A stretch of DNA of 52,033 bases from Mariprofundus sp. (GCA_030951025.1 JAUZQK010000139.1:1-52033); one strand, 5' to 3'. Numbered from the stretch's first letter, positions 42,278-50,783 are shown. Numbers and translations are program-made. The notes: a model not told the origin generated them from the letters alone.

Positions 42278-42428
42278 AAAAACAACACTGTTTTTCACCG
42301 CAGAGGACGCGGAGTACGCAGAGGAAAGTCAAAAACGATTATGGAATAAACCATCTCATAATAGCTGCTCTTTCCCTGCGTGCTCCGCGTCCTCTACGCT
42401 GCAAGGTTTTAATTCTACTATTCAAGAG
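42278..42428. repeat. CGCAGAG palindromic repeat, copy A (between pstC and pstA)
   Basis: The 420 bp between pstC and pstA hold no plausible gene but two related repeat copies. Copy A has a long inverted repeat: the left arm 42302-42327 (AGAGGACGCGGAG...) and the right arm 42371-42395 pair with one mismatch and one gap, able to form a stem of about 25 bp. It starts with AAAAACAACACT and ends with ATTCTACTATTCAAGAG. A related element is at 15177-15281. Confidence 0.85.
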
Positions 42429-42458
42429 CGCCTCACCCCGCTGCGCGGCTCCCAATCT

Positions 42459-42625
42459 AAAAATAACACTCTCTTTTACCGCGACACCCCAGGGTGGTCT
42501 CTCTTGCTACGCACCCACCTTCAGCACGCAAAGGGGAGCAAAGAAAACCATGCTTCGATTTTGTCTTTCCTCTGCGTAACTCTGCGTACTCTGCGGTGAA
42601 AGGTCTTGATTCTGCTATTCAAGAG
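42459..42625. repeat. CGCAGAG palindromic repeat, copy B (between pstC and pstA)
   Basis: Copy B starts with AAAAATAACACTCTC (compare copy A) and ends with ATTCTGCTATTCAAGAG, which is 16 of 17 bases identical to the end of copy A. The right end has the CTCTGCGTAACTCTGCGTACTCTGCGG wording; the left arm (TACCGCGACACC) is diverged. So the region is a tandem duplication of one element. It ends 8 bp before the pstA ATG. Confidence 0.82.
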
Positions 42626-42633
42626 TACCCCCG

Positions 42634-43497
42634 ATGATCACGACCATCGTGCTCCGATTGAAAAAAAAACGCACCCAGATCTGCGTCATCCTGTTGTCCA
42701 TTCCCGTGTTGGTGCTGCCCACGGCTTGTCTGATCTATATTCTCTGGCAAGGCTTGCCGAGTTTGAGCTGGCAAGTGCTTAGCGGTGAAGGGTTGAGCGG
42801 CTTCGGCATCGAACACGGCATGTTCGGCCAGATTCTAGGTTCGTTGTCACTCATGCTCGGAGCCAGCCTGCTTGCAGCACCCACTGCTGTGGCACTGGCT
42901 CTATTCACCCGCTTGTATGCCAGTTCCATCTTGCAACGCAACACCATCACCTTATTGCATCTCTTGCAGGGTATCCCGCCGATTGTGTATGGCCTGTTCG
43001 GACTCGTTGTGTTTGTTCACCTGCTGCACTGGGGCATTTCATTGCTGGTCGGCATGATTATTCTGGCCATTATTATTCTGCCGCTGCTGGTATTGAACTG
43101 CTTGCATGCGCTCTCGGGCATCACAGCGGAAAGCACCGAAGCAGCCCGTTCGCTCGGCTTGAATGATGGCCAGCTCATCCTGCGCGTCTGGTTGCCTGTC
43201 GCCTGGCCGGCCATGCTCACCGGCCTTTTGCTCGGCATGGCTCGCTCTTTATCTGAAACCGCGCCGATTCTATTTACCGCCACCGTATTTTCCGGTGTGT
43301 TATGGCCAGACTCATTATTTGAGCCGGTCACCACCCTGCAAACACATATTTTTTATCTGGCTCAGGAAGGAGCCAATGCAGCAGTTGTCAGCATCGCCTG
43401 GGGAGCCGCAACACTACTCATTGCGCTGGTATTATGTTTTGGTTTTAGTGCGCTACTCTTGCGCCGCATGGAACACGCACAAAGGATACAACCATGA
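42634..43497 (+). CDS. pstA: Phosphate ABC transporter permease PstA
   Basis: The second permease of the Pst transporter, 287 residues, with about six membrane helices (the first near 16-38, IPVLVLPTACLIYILWQGL) and the ABC-coupling loop AARSLGLNDGQLILRVWLPVAWPAMLTG. The conserved SLSETAPILFTATVF and LQGIPPIVYGLFGL motifs match PstA. The last four bases overlap pstB as ATGA. The distance from pstC (420 bp) is unusual for this operon because of the repeats. Confidence 0.95.
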   Translation: MITTIVLRLKKKRTQICVILLSIPVLVLPTACLIYILWQGLPSLSWQVLSGEGLSGFGIEHGMFGQILGSLSLMLGASLLAAPTAVALALFTRLYASSILQRNTITLLHLLQGIPPIVYGLFGLVVFVHLLHWGISLLVGMIILAIIILPLLVLNCLHALSGITAESTEAARSLGLNDGQLILRVWLPVAWPAMLTGLLLGMARSLSETAPILFTATVFSGVLWPDSLFEPVTTLQTHIFYLAQEGANAAVVSIAWGAATLLIALVLCFGFSALLLRRMEHAQRIQP

Positions 43498-44282
43498 ATC
43501 AATCACTGAACGTCACACCAGCAATGCCCACCGATGCACTCCCTGCAATCGCACCGAGCCTGTGTGTTGAACATTTATGCCTGCAACTGGCAGGCCGAGA
43601 TATTTTATCCGACATCAGTTTCACTTTACCCGAGACCGGCATCATCAGCCTGGTCGGGCCATCCGGCGCGGGTAAAAGCACTTTATTGCGCTGCTTGAAC
43701 CGTTTGCATGAACAGTGGCAAGGTAGCATCACACTGGCTGATCAAAATATTCAGCACGATGATGCCGATGCACTGCGCCGCAAGATCGGGCTGATTGGCC
43801 AAAAACCAGCCGTATTCCCCTGTTCCATTGGCGACAATCTTGTATTTGGTTTAAACCGCCAGCAACGCAAGCAAACCACCAGCGCTCAAATTCAGACAGC
43901 CCTGATGCAAGCAGCCCTCTGGACAGAAGTCGAACAGCGCCTGCATGAGCCTGCCGCTCACCTCTCACTCGGTCAGCAACAGCGTTTGTGTCTGGCCAGA
44001 GCCTTGATTCTCAAGCCATCCATCTTGCTGCTCGATGAACCCACATCTGCACTCGATCCACGCTCACGTGATATTATTGAGCAATCCATGCTCAGCCTTT
44101 CTCAAAGCATGCCATTGTTGTGGGTCAGCCATGATCTGGAGCAGGCGCAGCGCATCAGCAGCCATATTATTTTTATTTGTGATGGTAAACTCATCGAGCA
44201 AGCCGATGCCGACAGCTTCTTCAGACACCCCAAACGCATCGAATCTCGCGAATTCCTGCGCTGGAGTGTGTGCGACTGCTAA
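43494..44282 (+). CDS. pstB: Phosphate ABC transporter ATP-binding protein PstB
   Basis: The ATPase that drives phosphate import, 262 residues. Walker A is GPSGAGKST (55-63), Walker B ILLLDEP (177-183), with a conserved HD switch (WVSHDLEQA). The signature motif reads LSLGQQQR (157-164) where LSGGQ is the norm, a notable change at one position. It has about 20 extra N-terminal residues. It overlaps pstA by ATGA. No phoU follows; the next gene is a minus-strand toxin-antitoxin remnant 20 bp away. Confidence 0.94.
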   Translation: MNQSLNVTPAMPTDALPAIAPSLCVEHLCLQLAGRDILSDISFTLPETGIISLVGPSGAGKSTLLRCLNRLHEQWQGSITLADQNIQHDDADALRRKIGLIGQKPAVFPCSIGDNLVFGLNRQQRKQTTSAQIQTALMQAALWTEVEQRLHEPAAHLSLGQQQRLCLARALILKPSILLLDEPTSALDPRSRDIIEQSMLSLSQSMPLLWVSHDLEQAQRISSHIIFICDGKLIEQADADSFFRHPKRIESREFLRWSVCDC

Positions 44283-44302
44283 TCAGCCTTGGCCGATTGG
44301 AA

Positions 44303-44590
44303 CTATTTGTTAGCAACTCGTTCTTCAAGCCGCTCAACCAACCATAACTTAATGATGGACTGACGCGTCACACCAATGCGACTCGCCGCCCTATACAGAG
44401 AATCAACCACCCAGGCTAGAAAATCAACATTGATTCGTTTCTGTTTTTGATTGGGTCGTTTGATCGTAGACAAATCAAGATCATCAATAAGTTCAGGATC
44501 AAGCCAAAGCTCTTGAGCTGCAACAAAATCAATGCCATGTTTTTTCAGATGCAACGCACTTTTTTTGTCGTCATATTCAAAATCACGCAT
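44303..44590 (-). CDS. BrnT toxin/antitoxin chimera (probable deletion fusion)
   Basis: This 95-residue frame joins two halves that normally belong to two proteins. Residues 1-35 (MRDFEYDDKKSALHLKKHGIDF and LWLDPELI) match the N-terminus of BrnT-type toxins, which are about 90 residues long. Residues 36-95 (DDLDLS, KRPNQKQKR, NVDFLAWVVDSL, GVTRQSIIKLWL) match the C-terminal part of the CopG-like antitoxin encoded just downstream in such operons. An in-frame deletion removing the end of the toxin gene and the start of the antitoxin gene would produce this. Toxin residues in the missing part are gone, so it should not be an active RNase; DNA binding may remain. The ATG has no clear ribosome binding site, and TATATT lies upstream. 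Confidence 0.72.
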   Translation of the reverse strand: MRDFEYDDKKSALHLKKHGIDFVAAQELWLDPELIDDLDLSTIKRPNQKQKRINVDFLAWVVDSLYRAASRIGVTRQSIIKLWLVERLEERVANK

Positions 44591-44699
44591 GAGTAAAATA
44601 TATACTTAAATTACTCACACAGCGATTTTTTAGTGTGTAACTTGGTCGTCCATATTATCCTTGATATTGGATATGAAAGCACAAACAAGAACACCCTGA

Positions 44700-45500
44700 T
44701 TACCTTAAACCTTGAAAGCGTTGCGATAACTGCATGAGATCCTGCCAGCTTTTTTGTTTTTGGCGGGGGGAGCGCATCAGATAGGCCGGGTGATAGGTCA
44801 CCCAAACAGGGATAGCCTTATATTCATGCCAATGACCACGCAACGTAGCCAATGTATCATCGGTTTTTAATACCGTTTGTGCCGCCACTTTACCGAGCAG
44901 GCAAATCATTTTGGGTTGTATCATGGTCAATTGTTGATCGAGCCATAACGCACAGGCCTGCACTTCATCCGGCCTTGGGTCACGATTGTTCGGGGTACTG
45001 CATTTGATGGCGTTCATGATATACACATCATCACGCTTCAAGCCGATGGCCGATAACATGCGCTCCAGCATTTGGCCGGGCGCTCCGACAAAAGGCTCAC
45101 CCTGGAGATCTTCATCCTGTTTCGGCGTTTCCCCGATAAACAGCAGATCGGCTTGTGCATTGCCCGCACCAAACACCACGTTTTTACGTGAATCAACCAG
45201 ACCGCACAAACGGCACGTCGATGCATCGAGCGCTAAGGCATGCAGTGGTTTCATGTCCGAATCAACGACAGCCACATCCTGCTGCACAACGTCACCCTCT
45301 AGAATGGGGTCAGAGCCCTTTTGTGAAACAGGGACGGAAGCCTTCATTTTATTTTCTTCGACGGATTGCCCTATCGTTTCAGCACCTGCGGTGCGCCGGC
45401 TTTCTGTTTGTTCCGACCCGAAAGAAAGAAGGGAAACCGGCGTATGCACGCCGATTTCCCTTAAATATGTTTCGAGAAAGACTGAGCTTTCTGCTGCCAC
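44700..45500 (-). CDS. Family-4-type uracil-DNA glycosylase
   Basis: It removes uracil from DNA. The catalytic domain (about 90-266) has the cluster cysteines starting CRLC, the active-site motif GETPKQDEDLQGEPFVG, NAIKCSTPNNRDPRPDEVQAC, and THPAYL-like motif TYHPAYLMRSPRQKQK, all typical of [4Fe-4S] family-4 enzymes. The start is uncertain: I chose the GTG at 45500, one base after the fbp stop with GGGAT upstream, giving 266 residues; a longer frame would overlap fbp by 90 bp. The N-terminal linker (about 14-75) is low in family similarity and is encoded by repeat-like DNA (see the repeat entries). Confidence 0.88.
   Translation of the reverse strand: MAAESSVFLETYLREIGVHTPVSLLSFGSEQTESRRTAGAETIGQSVEENKMKASVPVSQKGSDPILEGDVVQQDVAVVDSDMKPLHALALDASTCRLCGLVDSRKNVVFGAGNAQADLLFIGETPKQDEDLQGEPFVGAPGQMLERMLSAIGLKRDDVYIMNAIKCSTPNNRDPRPDEVQACALWLDQQLTMIQPKMICLLGKVAAQTVLKTDDTLATLRGHWHEYKAIPVWVTYHPAYLMRSPRQKQKSWQDLMQLSQRFQGLR
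45303..45333. repeat. GGGGTCAGAGCCC-type repeat-like segment inside the UDG gene
   Basis: The wording GAATGGGGTCAGAGCCCTTTTG is one I recognise as a dispersed REP/RAYT-associated type of sequence found in many bacterial genomes. On the coding strand it gives the linker peptide QKGSDPILEG of the uracil-DNA glycosylase. The identification rests on memory of the motif, not on a search. Confidence 0.45.
45429..45462. repeat. Near-perfect palindrome in the UDG coding region
   Basis: Arms of 15 bp (45429-45443 and 45448-45462) are inverted repeats with one mismatch around a 4-base centre. They lie within the N-terminal part of the UDG frame, encoding REIGVHTPVSLL. Such a palindrome is typical of REP elements and transposition remnants, not of a normal gene. 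Confidence 0.85.
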
Positions 45501-45501
45501 G

Positions 45502-46449
45502 TTATCCCAGTAATGCGTCGACGTTGGTATTGGAACCCAAGTACACAGGTACGCGCTGATGCAATGCTTCAGGCTGAATATCCAGAATCGCAATATCCTT
45601 GCTCATCGCTTTACCACCAGCTTGTTCCATCACAAAGGCCATCGGAATGGCTTCATACAACAAACGCAGCTTGCCCGTGGTATTCTTATCATCGGCTGGA
45701 TAGAGAAAAACACCACCCTTCAGAATCGTACGATGCATATCGGCTACCATCGCACCCACATAACGCATGCCAAGGCCAGTTTCTTCTTTCATGGCAATCA
45801 GTTTATCACCCATGCCATCTGCCCACTTTTTCTTATTGGACTCATTCACCGAATAATAACCGCCCATTTCAGGGATACGCATATCCGGATGACTTAGCTC
45901 AAAACGTGCATTGGCAGGATTAAAGGTATAACCGTGCACACCTTCACCCACAGAACAGACCAGCATCAACGATGGGCCATACAATACATAACCTGCGGCA
46001 ATCACTTCACGGCCAGATTGCAACGTATCGGACACATGCGGACGTTCAGAATTGGCTGTTTTACGTTTAACGATAGAAAAGATTGTGCCAACCGGGCCAT
46101 CAACATCCAGATTCGATGAACCATCCAGCGGATCAACCAACACCAAATAATCTGCATCGGTATATTCTTCGATCACCAGCAATTCTTCCTGCTCTTCAGA
46201 ACCTACCGCACAGATAAAGCCGGTTGAGCGCATTTCTTCCAGAAAGATTTCATCGGAGAGCACATCCAGCACTTGCTGCTGCTCACCTTGTATGTTTTCA
46301 CTACCTGCACCACCGAGTGCGCCACGAAAAACCGCACCTCGCAGTACGGCAGCAATCTCAATCGCTGCACGACCCACACCTTGAATCACAGGCATCATGG
46401 CTGAGCCATGGTCTCCCTGTTTGGCAATATTATTCATTGTACTTGGCAT
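45502..46449 (-). CDS. fbp: Fructose-1,6-bisphosphatase class 1
   Basis: It hydrolyses fructose-1,6-bisphosphate to fructose-6-phosphate in gluconeogenesis or the Calvin cycle. The 315 residues show the metal-binding motif VDPLDGSSNLDVDGPVGTIFS (near 130-150), GSEEQEE, and the sugar-phosphate binding block KLRLLYEAIPMAFVMEQAGGKA. Length is typical. GGAGGGG lies five bases before the ATG. The UDG gene starts one base past its stop. A carbon-fixation role would be possible in an autotroph but cannot be decided here. Confidence 0.96.
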   Translation of the reverse strand: MPSTMNNIAKQGDHGSAMMPVIQGVGRAAIEIAAVLRGAVFRGALGGAGSENIQGEQQQVLDVLSDEIFLEEMRSTGFICAVGSEEQEELLVIEEYTDADYLVLVDPLDGSSNLDVDGPVGTIFSIVKRKTANSERPHVSDTLQSGREVIAAGYVLYGPSLMLVCSVGEGVHGYTFNPANARFELSHPDMRIPEMGGYYSVNESNKKKWADGMGDKLIAMKEETGLGMRYVGAMVADMHRTILKGGVFLYPADDKNTTGKLRLLYEAIPMAFVMEQAGGKAMSKDIAILDIQPEALHQRVPVYLGSNTNVDALLG

Positions 46450-46572
46450 ATCCCCTCCAATTTGATGCTCACAAAAGCGTGTCGATACTAGCCAACAATC
46501 CGGCTGAATACAAAATATCTCATGAAATATCGCATCACACTCAAGCTTGAACCCATCATCACCCCTGCAGGG

Positions 46573-47535
46573 CTATGCAGTTGCATTTTCCTTTACAGCC
46601 GCGAGCAACGTTTGTATTTTCACAATAACACTATTTTCTGATAACTTGAGATCACCATCGACTCTGGCAATATCCTGCAGTTCTTCAAGCAATCGCTCAT
46701 AACCATAATCATCGAGACTATAACGCAGCTTTTCCACCAACAGCTTCAGCCTGCGTTCGAGATTCATCGAATCCAGTCGCGGCATATCAATCAAGACATG
46801 AAATTTATGTTCAACATCTTCTGGTTCAAGCCTTGTGATTTCTACCAGCATATCAAGTTTGCGTTGGCGTTGCTGTTCAAACTGCTCAAACCCTTTGGGC
46901 TGATCAGATGCTTTCTCCATTGCATCGAGGCCGGCAAACATCTGATGAACCACTTCGGAATCCATTTGAAAGCCATGTGCCATCATAAGACAAAGCTGCT
47001 GGCTTTCCTGTAAGCCTTTTTTACCATCAGCCCACATCATGCAAATCAATAATTCAGCCACCACACAATACACTTCCGACTCACTAAGCTCCCAATTGCG
47101 CTGCGAACGATGTTTAATACAGCTATCCAAAAAGTTTTTATCCTCAAATCCCAGCAACGATGCCACGCGGTCAAAAATAGCCTCTTCATTTTTATCCGGA
47201 ATCGCTTGCCGACTACTCGCAGGCCATAGCTGACTTAACACTGCACGCCGTCGATCAAGACTAACATGATCGCTAATATCCTCAGCCAATGCTTCCATGG
47301 CATGGCCAACATCAATACTTTTGCTATGATTTAAACGCTCCCATAGCGGCTTCACATGCCCTTCTTTAACTTCAAAGCCCATCTCTCTCAATGCCACTTC
47401 AATGCCTGTCGCATCACACTCCGCAGCTTTTTTTTCAAAATACATCATGTGTATTTTCAACTCGAGAATAGCCCTGTCCTGATCTTTCGACGGCCAGGAA
47501 CGCGATATTTTACCCAACAAGAACTCGTACCACAT
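46573..47535 (-). CDS. TerB-like helical protein, three-domain
   Basis: A 320-residue, all-helical, cytosolic protein. I see TerB-like acidic signatures in two or three places: LICMMWADGKKGLQESQQL near 165 and LLEELQDIARVDGDLKLSENSVI near 285, and a more divergent N-terminal third. It has no signal peptide. It is longer than the usual 140-residue TerB and looks like a multi-domain variant. GAGGGGG precedes the ATG. It follows mpl by 35 bp and precedes fbp by 123 bp, so it may share a transcript with mpl. Function unknown. Confidence 0.68.
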   Translation of the reverse strand: MWYEFLLGKISRSWPSKDQDRAILELKIHMMYFEKKAAECDATGIEVALREMGFEVKEGHVKPLWERLNHSKSIDVGHAMEALAEDISDHVSLDRRRAVLSQLWPASSRQAIPDKNEEAIFDRVASLLGFEDKNFLDSCIKHRSQRNWELSESEVYCVVAELLICMMWADGKKGLQESQQLCLMMAHGFQMDSEVVHQMFAGLDAMEKASDQPKGFEQFEQQRQRKLDMLVEITRLEPEDVEHKFHVLIDMPRLDSMNLERRLKLLVEKLRYSLDDYGYERLLEELQDIARVDGDLKLSENSVIVKIQTLLAAVKENATA

Positions 47536-47570
47536 AAGTTACCCCCTCACCTTGCAACAGCAGTCTGGTT

Positions 47571-48968
47571 TTAAGCCTCCACTGCATCCAGTAAACGTTG
47601 ATGGATGCCATCAAAACCACCATTCGACAACACCAACACACAATCATACGCCTGCACCCCGCCCGATACCATATCCACAATCGATGCAACCGAATCCAAC
47701 ATGCAGGCATGTGTCCCGATTTGCTTACAAACAGCTTCAGCATCCAGCACATCATCAGCTTTTAAATTGCGATCTGACGGCATTGCAAACACAACCCGAT
47801 CAGCCGCATCAAAACATAATGGCAAACGATCCTGATGAATACGTGTGCGCATGGTGTTGGAACGTGGCTCAACAATAACCCATAGTTTTGCATTGTTACC
47901 GGCCTGAAGCATGCTGGCCTTGGCTGCATCAACAACTCCGGTGATGGCAGTCGGATGATGCGCAAAGTCATCGAATACTTTCACATGATTCGATTCACCC
48001 ACCAAACTCATACGGCGACGAATGCCTGCAAACGATGCCAAGGCTCTGGCAATCGTCTGATCATCCACTGCGAGCGCAGATGCCGCTGCTGCCACAGCGC
48101 ATGCATTGGCAACATTATGTACCCCGATCATCTGCCATTGAACATGCATCACAGACTCGCCATTATGGTAAATCTGAAACTCAGAACCATCCCCTGCACA
48201 AGCCTCCCACTGCCACTCGGCGCTTGCATGACCATGACGAGCAAAAGAAATTACCGGTGTCCAGCAACCACGATCCAGCACATCACGTATATCATCATCA
48301 TCGGCATTGGCGATAATGCTGCCACCAGCAGGCACAGTGCGAATCAAATGGTGGAACTGTGTTTTGATTGATTCCAGATCAGGGAATATATCAGCATGAT
48401 CATATTCCAGGTTATTCAAAATCAGTGTGCGGGCATGATAATGCAAGAATTTACTGCGTTTATCGAAAAAGGCGGTGTCATATTCATCGCCTTCAAGCAC
48501 AAACATCCCACCCTCACCAAGCCGAGCACCACCACCAAAATCTTCCGGCACACCACCAATCAAAAAACCCGGTGCTGCACCTGCTGTTTCCAGCACATGC
48601 GCCAACAAGGATGATGTTGTAGTTTTACCATGTGTGCCTGCCACCACCACCGCATGCCGTCCAGCCAGAATATGATTGCCAACAAACTCAGGACCCGAAC
48701 AATAGCTCAGCCCTGCATCCAGAATAGCTTCAACCTCGACATTGCCACGGCTCATGGCATTACCAATCACGCACAAGTCAGGTTCAGGCTGCAAATTGGC
48801 CAGATCAAATGGCGCAATCGCCACCCCCAGCTGCTGTAAATAATCAGACATCGGCGGATACACACCCGCATCGGAGCCTGTAACACGCCAGCCCTGTGAT
48901 TTGGCCAGCGCTGCAATCGCCGCCATGGCGGTACCGCAGATGCCAAGAATATGTAGATGTTTTCCCAT
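47571..48968 (-). CDS. mpl: UDP-MurNAc:L-Ala-gamma-D-Glu-mDAP ligase (Mpl)
   Basis: Mpl ligates recycled murein tripeptide to UDP-MurNAc, feeding peptidoglycan synthesis. The family signature is HLHILGICGTAMAAIA at the start, SDAGVYPPMSDYL, the P-loop-like GTHGKTTTSS (112-121), and DDFAHHPTAI. This YPPMS form separates it from MurC. I choose MGKHLHILG as start since the family begins here; a GTG five codons upstream is an alternative. From that start there are 465 residues. No strong ribosome binding site is visible. Confidence 0.94.
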   Translation of the reverse strand: MGKHLHILGICGTAMAAIAALAKSQGWRVTGSDAGVYPPMSDYLQQLGVAIAPFDLANLQPEPDLCVIGNAMSRGNVEVEAILDAGLSYCSGPEFVGNHILAGRHAVVVAGTHGKTTTSSLLAHVLETAGAAPGFLIGGVPEDFGGGARLGEGGMFVLEGDEYDTAFFDKRSKFLHYHARTLILNNLEYDHADIFPDLESIKTQFHHLIRTVPAGGSIIANADDDDIRDVLDRGCWTPVISFARHGHASAEWQWEACAGDGSEFQIYHNGESVMHVQWQMIGVHNVANACAVAAAASALAVDDQTIARALASFAGIRRRMSLVGESNHVKVFDDFAHHPTAITGVVDAAKASMLQAGNNAKLWVIVEPRSNTMRTRIHQDRLPLCFDAADRVVFAMPSDRNLKADDVLDAEAVCKQIGTHACMLDSVASIVDMVSGGVQAYDCVLVLSNGGFDGIHQRLLDAVEA

Positions 48969-49127
48969 GCCGTAGTGAACCACAAAGTCAGCAAGACAAA
49001 CAGCCCTGGATTCTCAAACCCTGCTCAGGTGGGTTATAACATTCAAAAAAGCATTCAGAACAGAGTCTGCTCATAGATTAGCTAGATACTCGGCATTACT
49101 TTATAATCAGCCTCGCAGGGGATAATT

Positions 49128-49982
49128 ATGCCAAAAGACGATCAAGACTGGAGAACAAAACCCATCAGCAACTCAATCCGCGCACGCTTAAACCAGTGCT
49201 TGTTTGATTTATCATCGCCAATTGGACGCAAGGTAAATCAAACGCTGATGCTGATTATTCTGATCAGTGTGCTTGTAGGCATGCTCGCCTCTGTAGGTAG
49301 TTTTGACAACCATTGGAAAACGCTGTTTCACGCCTTCGAATACGGTGTCACCATCCTGTTTATCATCGAATATGTCCTGCGCTTATACTCTGCACGCAAT
49401 GCTTTTTCGTACGCCTTCAGCTTTTACGGCATCGTCGATCTGGCAACACTGCTGCCTTTGCTTATTTTTGGTGATACAAATACTGTCATTCGTCTGCTGC
49501 GCGTATTCCGTTTGCTCAAACTCATCCGCTATTTACGCGCCCTACATTTATTCGTGTCATCGTTACGAGATGTGTTTGAAATCATGGCTGTCGTCATTGC
49601 CGGCATTATTATCATTGTCATGATTTCTGGAAATCTGATTTATTTTCTCGAGCCTCACAATATCGCCAATGCCTTTGAAGGCTGCTGGTGGTCATTGGTC
49701 ACCATGACCACCGTCGGTTACGGCGATATTGTACCGCACAGCGCCAGCGGACGGGCTCTGGCTTCCGTGTTAATCCTTATCGGCCTAACCATGTTCGCCA
49801 TGCTGACCGGTACTATTTCTGTTAAAGTAAATCATGCCCTCTCTTATCAACGCGAATGCTCTGCCTGCCAGCGCAAGGTGGCGCAAGAGTTCATCTACTG
49901 CCCCTTCTGCGGAGCCACACAACATCAGCAGGAGCAAGATGACCATGTCAGCCAAACAGATAGACATGATTCAAGACAGTAA
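49128..49982 (+). CDS. Voltage-gated potassium channel with C-terminal zinc ribbon
   Basis: A 284-residue Kv-type channel. It has six membrane segments, S4 with regularly spaced Arg/Lys (RLLRVFRLLKLIRYLR, about 122-137), a pore with the selectivity filter TVGYGD (195-200), and S6. Unlike common bacterial channels the C-terminus is a four-cysteine zinc ribbon (Cys244, 247, 258 and 261; CSACQ and CPFCG) and then a hydrophilic tail. It may gate by metal or by protein contact, which is inference. A TATAAT word at 49102-49107 is a candidate -10 element. The ribosome binding site is AGGGG. Confidence 0.9.
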   Translation: MPKDDQDWRTKPISNSIRARLNQCLFDLSSPIGRKVNQTLMLIILISVLVGMLASVGSFDNHWKTLFHAFEYGVTILFIIEYVLRLYSARNAFSYAFSFYGIVDLATLLPLLIFGDTNTVIRLLRVFRLLKLIRYLRALHLFVSSLRDVFEIMAVVIAGIIIIVMISGNLIYFLEPHNIANAFEGCWWSLVTMTTVGYGDIVPHSASGRALASVLILIGLTMFAMLTGTISVKVNHALSYQRECSACQRKVAQEFIYCPFCGATQHQQEQDDHVSQTDRHDSRQ

Positions 49983-50018
49983 TTTCACAGCCAATCGATA
50001 TTACGTCATCATTGGCCA

Positions 50019-50696
50019 ATGAGCCTGCTTAGCCTCCCCCACATCACGATTGAAACCACCCCCAACCCGCAAGCCAGCATTATCTGGTTGCATGGCCTAG
50101 GGGCCGACGGGCATGATTTTGAATCCATTGTACCCCAACTCGGTCTGCCTGATGCACTGGCTGTCCGCTTCATTTTTCCACATGCGCCATCCATGCCAGT
50201 CAGTCTCAATGGCGGTTACATCATGCCCGCCTGGTACGACATCAAGCAAAACGATCTGGGTCGCCAGCATGACCGCCAAGGCATTGAACAGTCTGCCCGA
50301 TCCATTCAGTTACTCATTGAGCAAGAGCAGATACGCGGCATTGCAAGCAATCGCATTATCCTGGCCGGTTTTTCCCAGGGGGCTGCCATGGCGCTGCATG
50401 TCGGCCTGCGCCAAAGCGATAAACTGGCTGGCATCATGGCTTTATCCGGCTATCTATTATTGGCTGAAGAAACAGCCGACTGGCAAGAAAATAGCCCCCC
50501 CATCTTCATGGCGCATGGCAAACATGACCCTGTCGTCGATTATAACTTGGGGCAAGATTCTCGCCGCCAACTGGAATCGCATCACTATAGCGTCGAATGG
50601 CACAGCTACCCGATGCAGCACAGTGTCTGCATCGAAGAGATTCAAGATATTGGCCAATGGATCAAAGCCGTTTTCACGGACAGTTTCAGCCGCTGA
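50019..50696 (+). CDS. Carboxylesterase, alpha/beta hydrolase (EstB/YpfH type)
   Basis: It hydrolyses short-chain esters. The 225-residue protein starts MSLLSLPHITIETT and has the oxyanion motif IIWLHGLGADGHDF, the nucleophile elbow GFSQGAAM (Ser119), and the acid Asp170 (GKHDPVV) and His201 of the triad. Its length and motif order match the phospholipase/carboxylesterase (LYPLA, EstB) family. It starts 36 bp after the channel gene. No signal peptide, so it is cytosolic. Confidence 0.94.
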   Translation: MSLLSLPHITIETTPNPQASIIWLHGLGADGHDFESIVPQLGLPDALAVRFIFPHAPSMPVSLNGGYIMPAWYDIKQNDLGRQHDRQGIEQSARSIQLLIEQEQIRGIASNRIILAGFSQGAAMALHVGLRQSDKLAGIMALSGYLLLAEETADWQENSPPIFMAHGKHDPVVDYNLGQDSRRQLESHHYSVEWHSYPMQHSVCIEEIQDIGQWIKAVFTDSFSR

Positions 50697-50783
50697 TTTG
50701 CACACTGATTTGTACACCCATTCACCACTCTTGCGGTACAAGCGCACTATCCGTACTATCCGCCGCCCTCAAAGAAGAGGTCT

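Noticed and set aside
42141-42599. A 152-codon plus-strand frame across the end of pstC and the repeats
   Set aside because: It overlaps pstC in another frame and then reads through palindromic repeat DNA; no protein family and no ribosome binding site.
44591-44699. Possible small gene between the BrnT chimera and UDG
   Set aside because: Only promoter-like AT-rich DNA is seen; no frame with a start and ribosome binding site.
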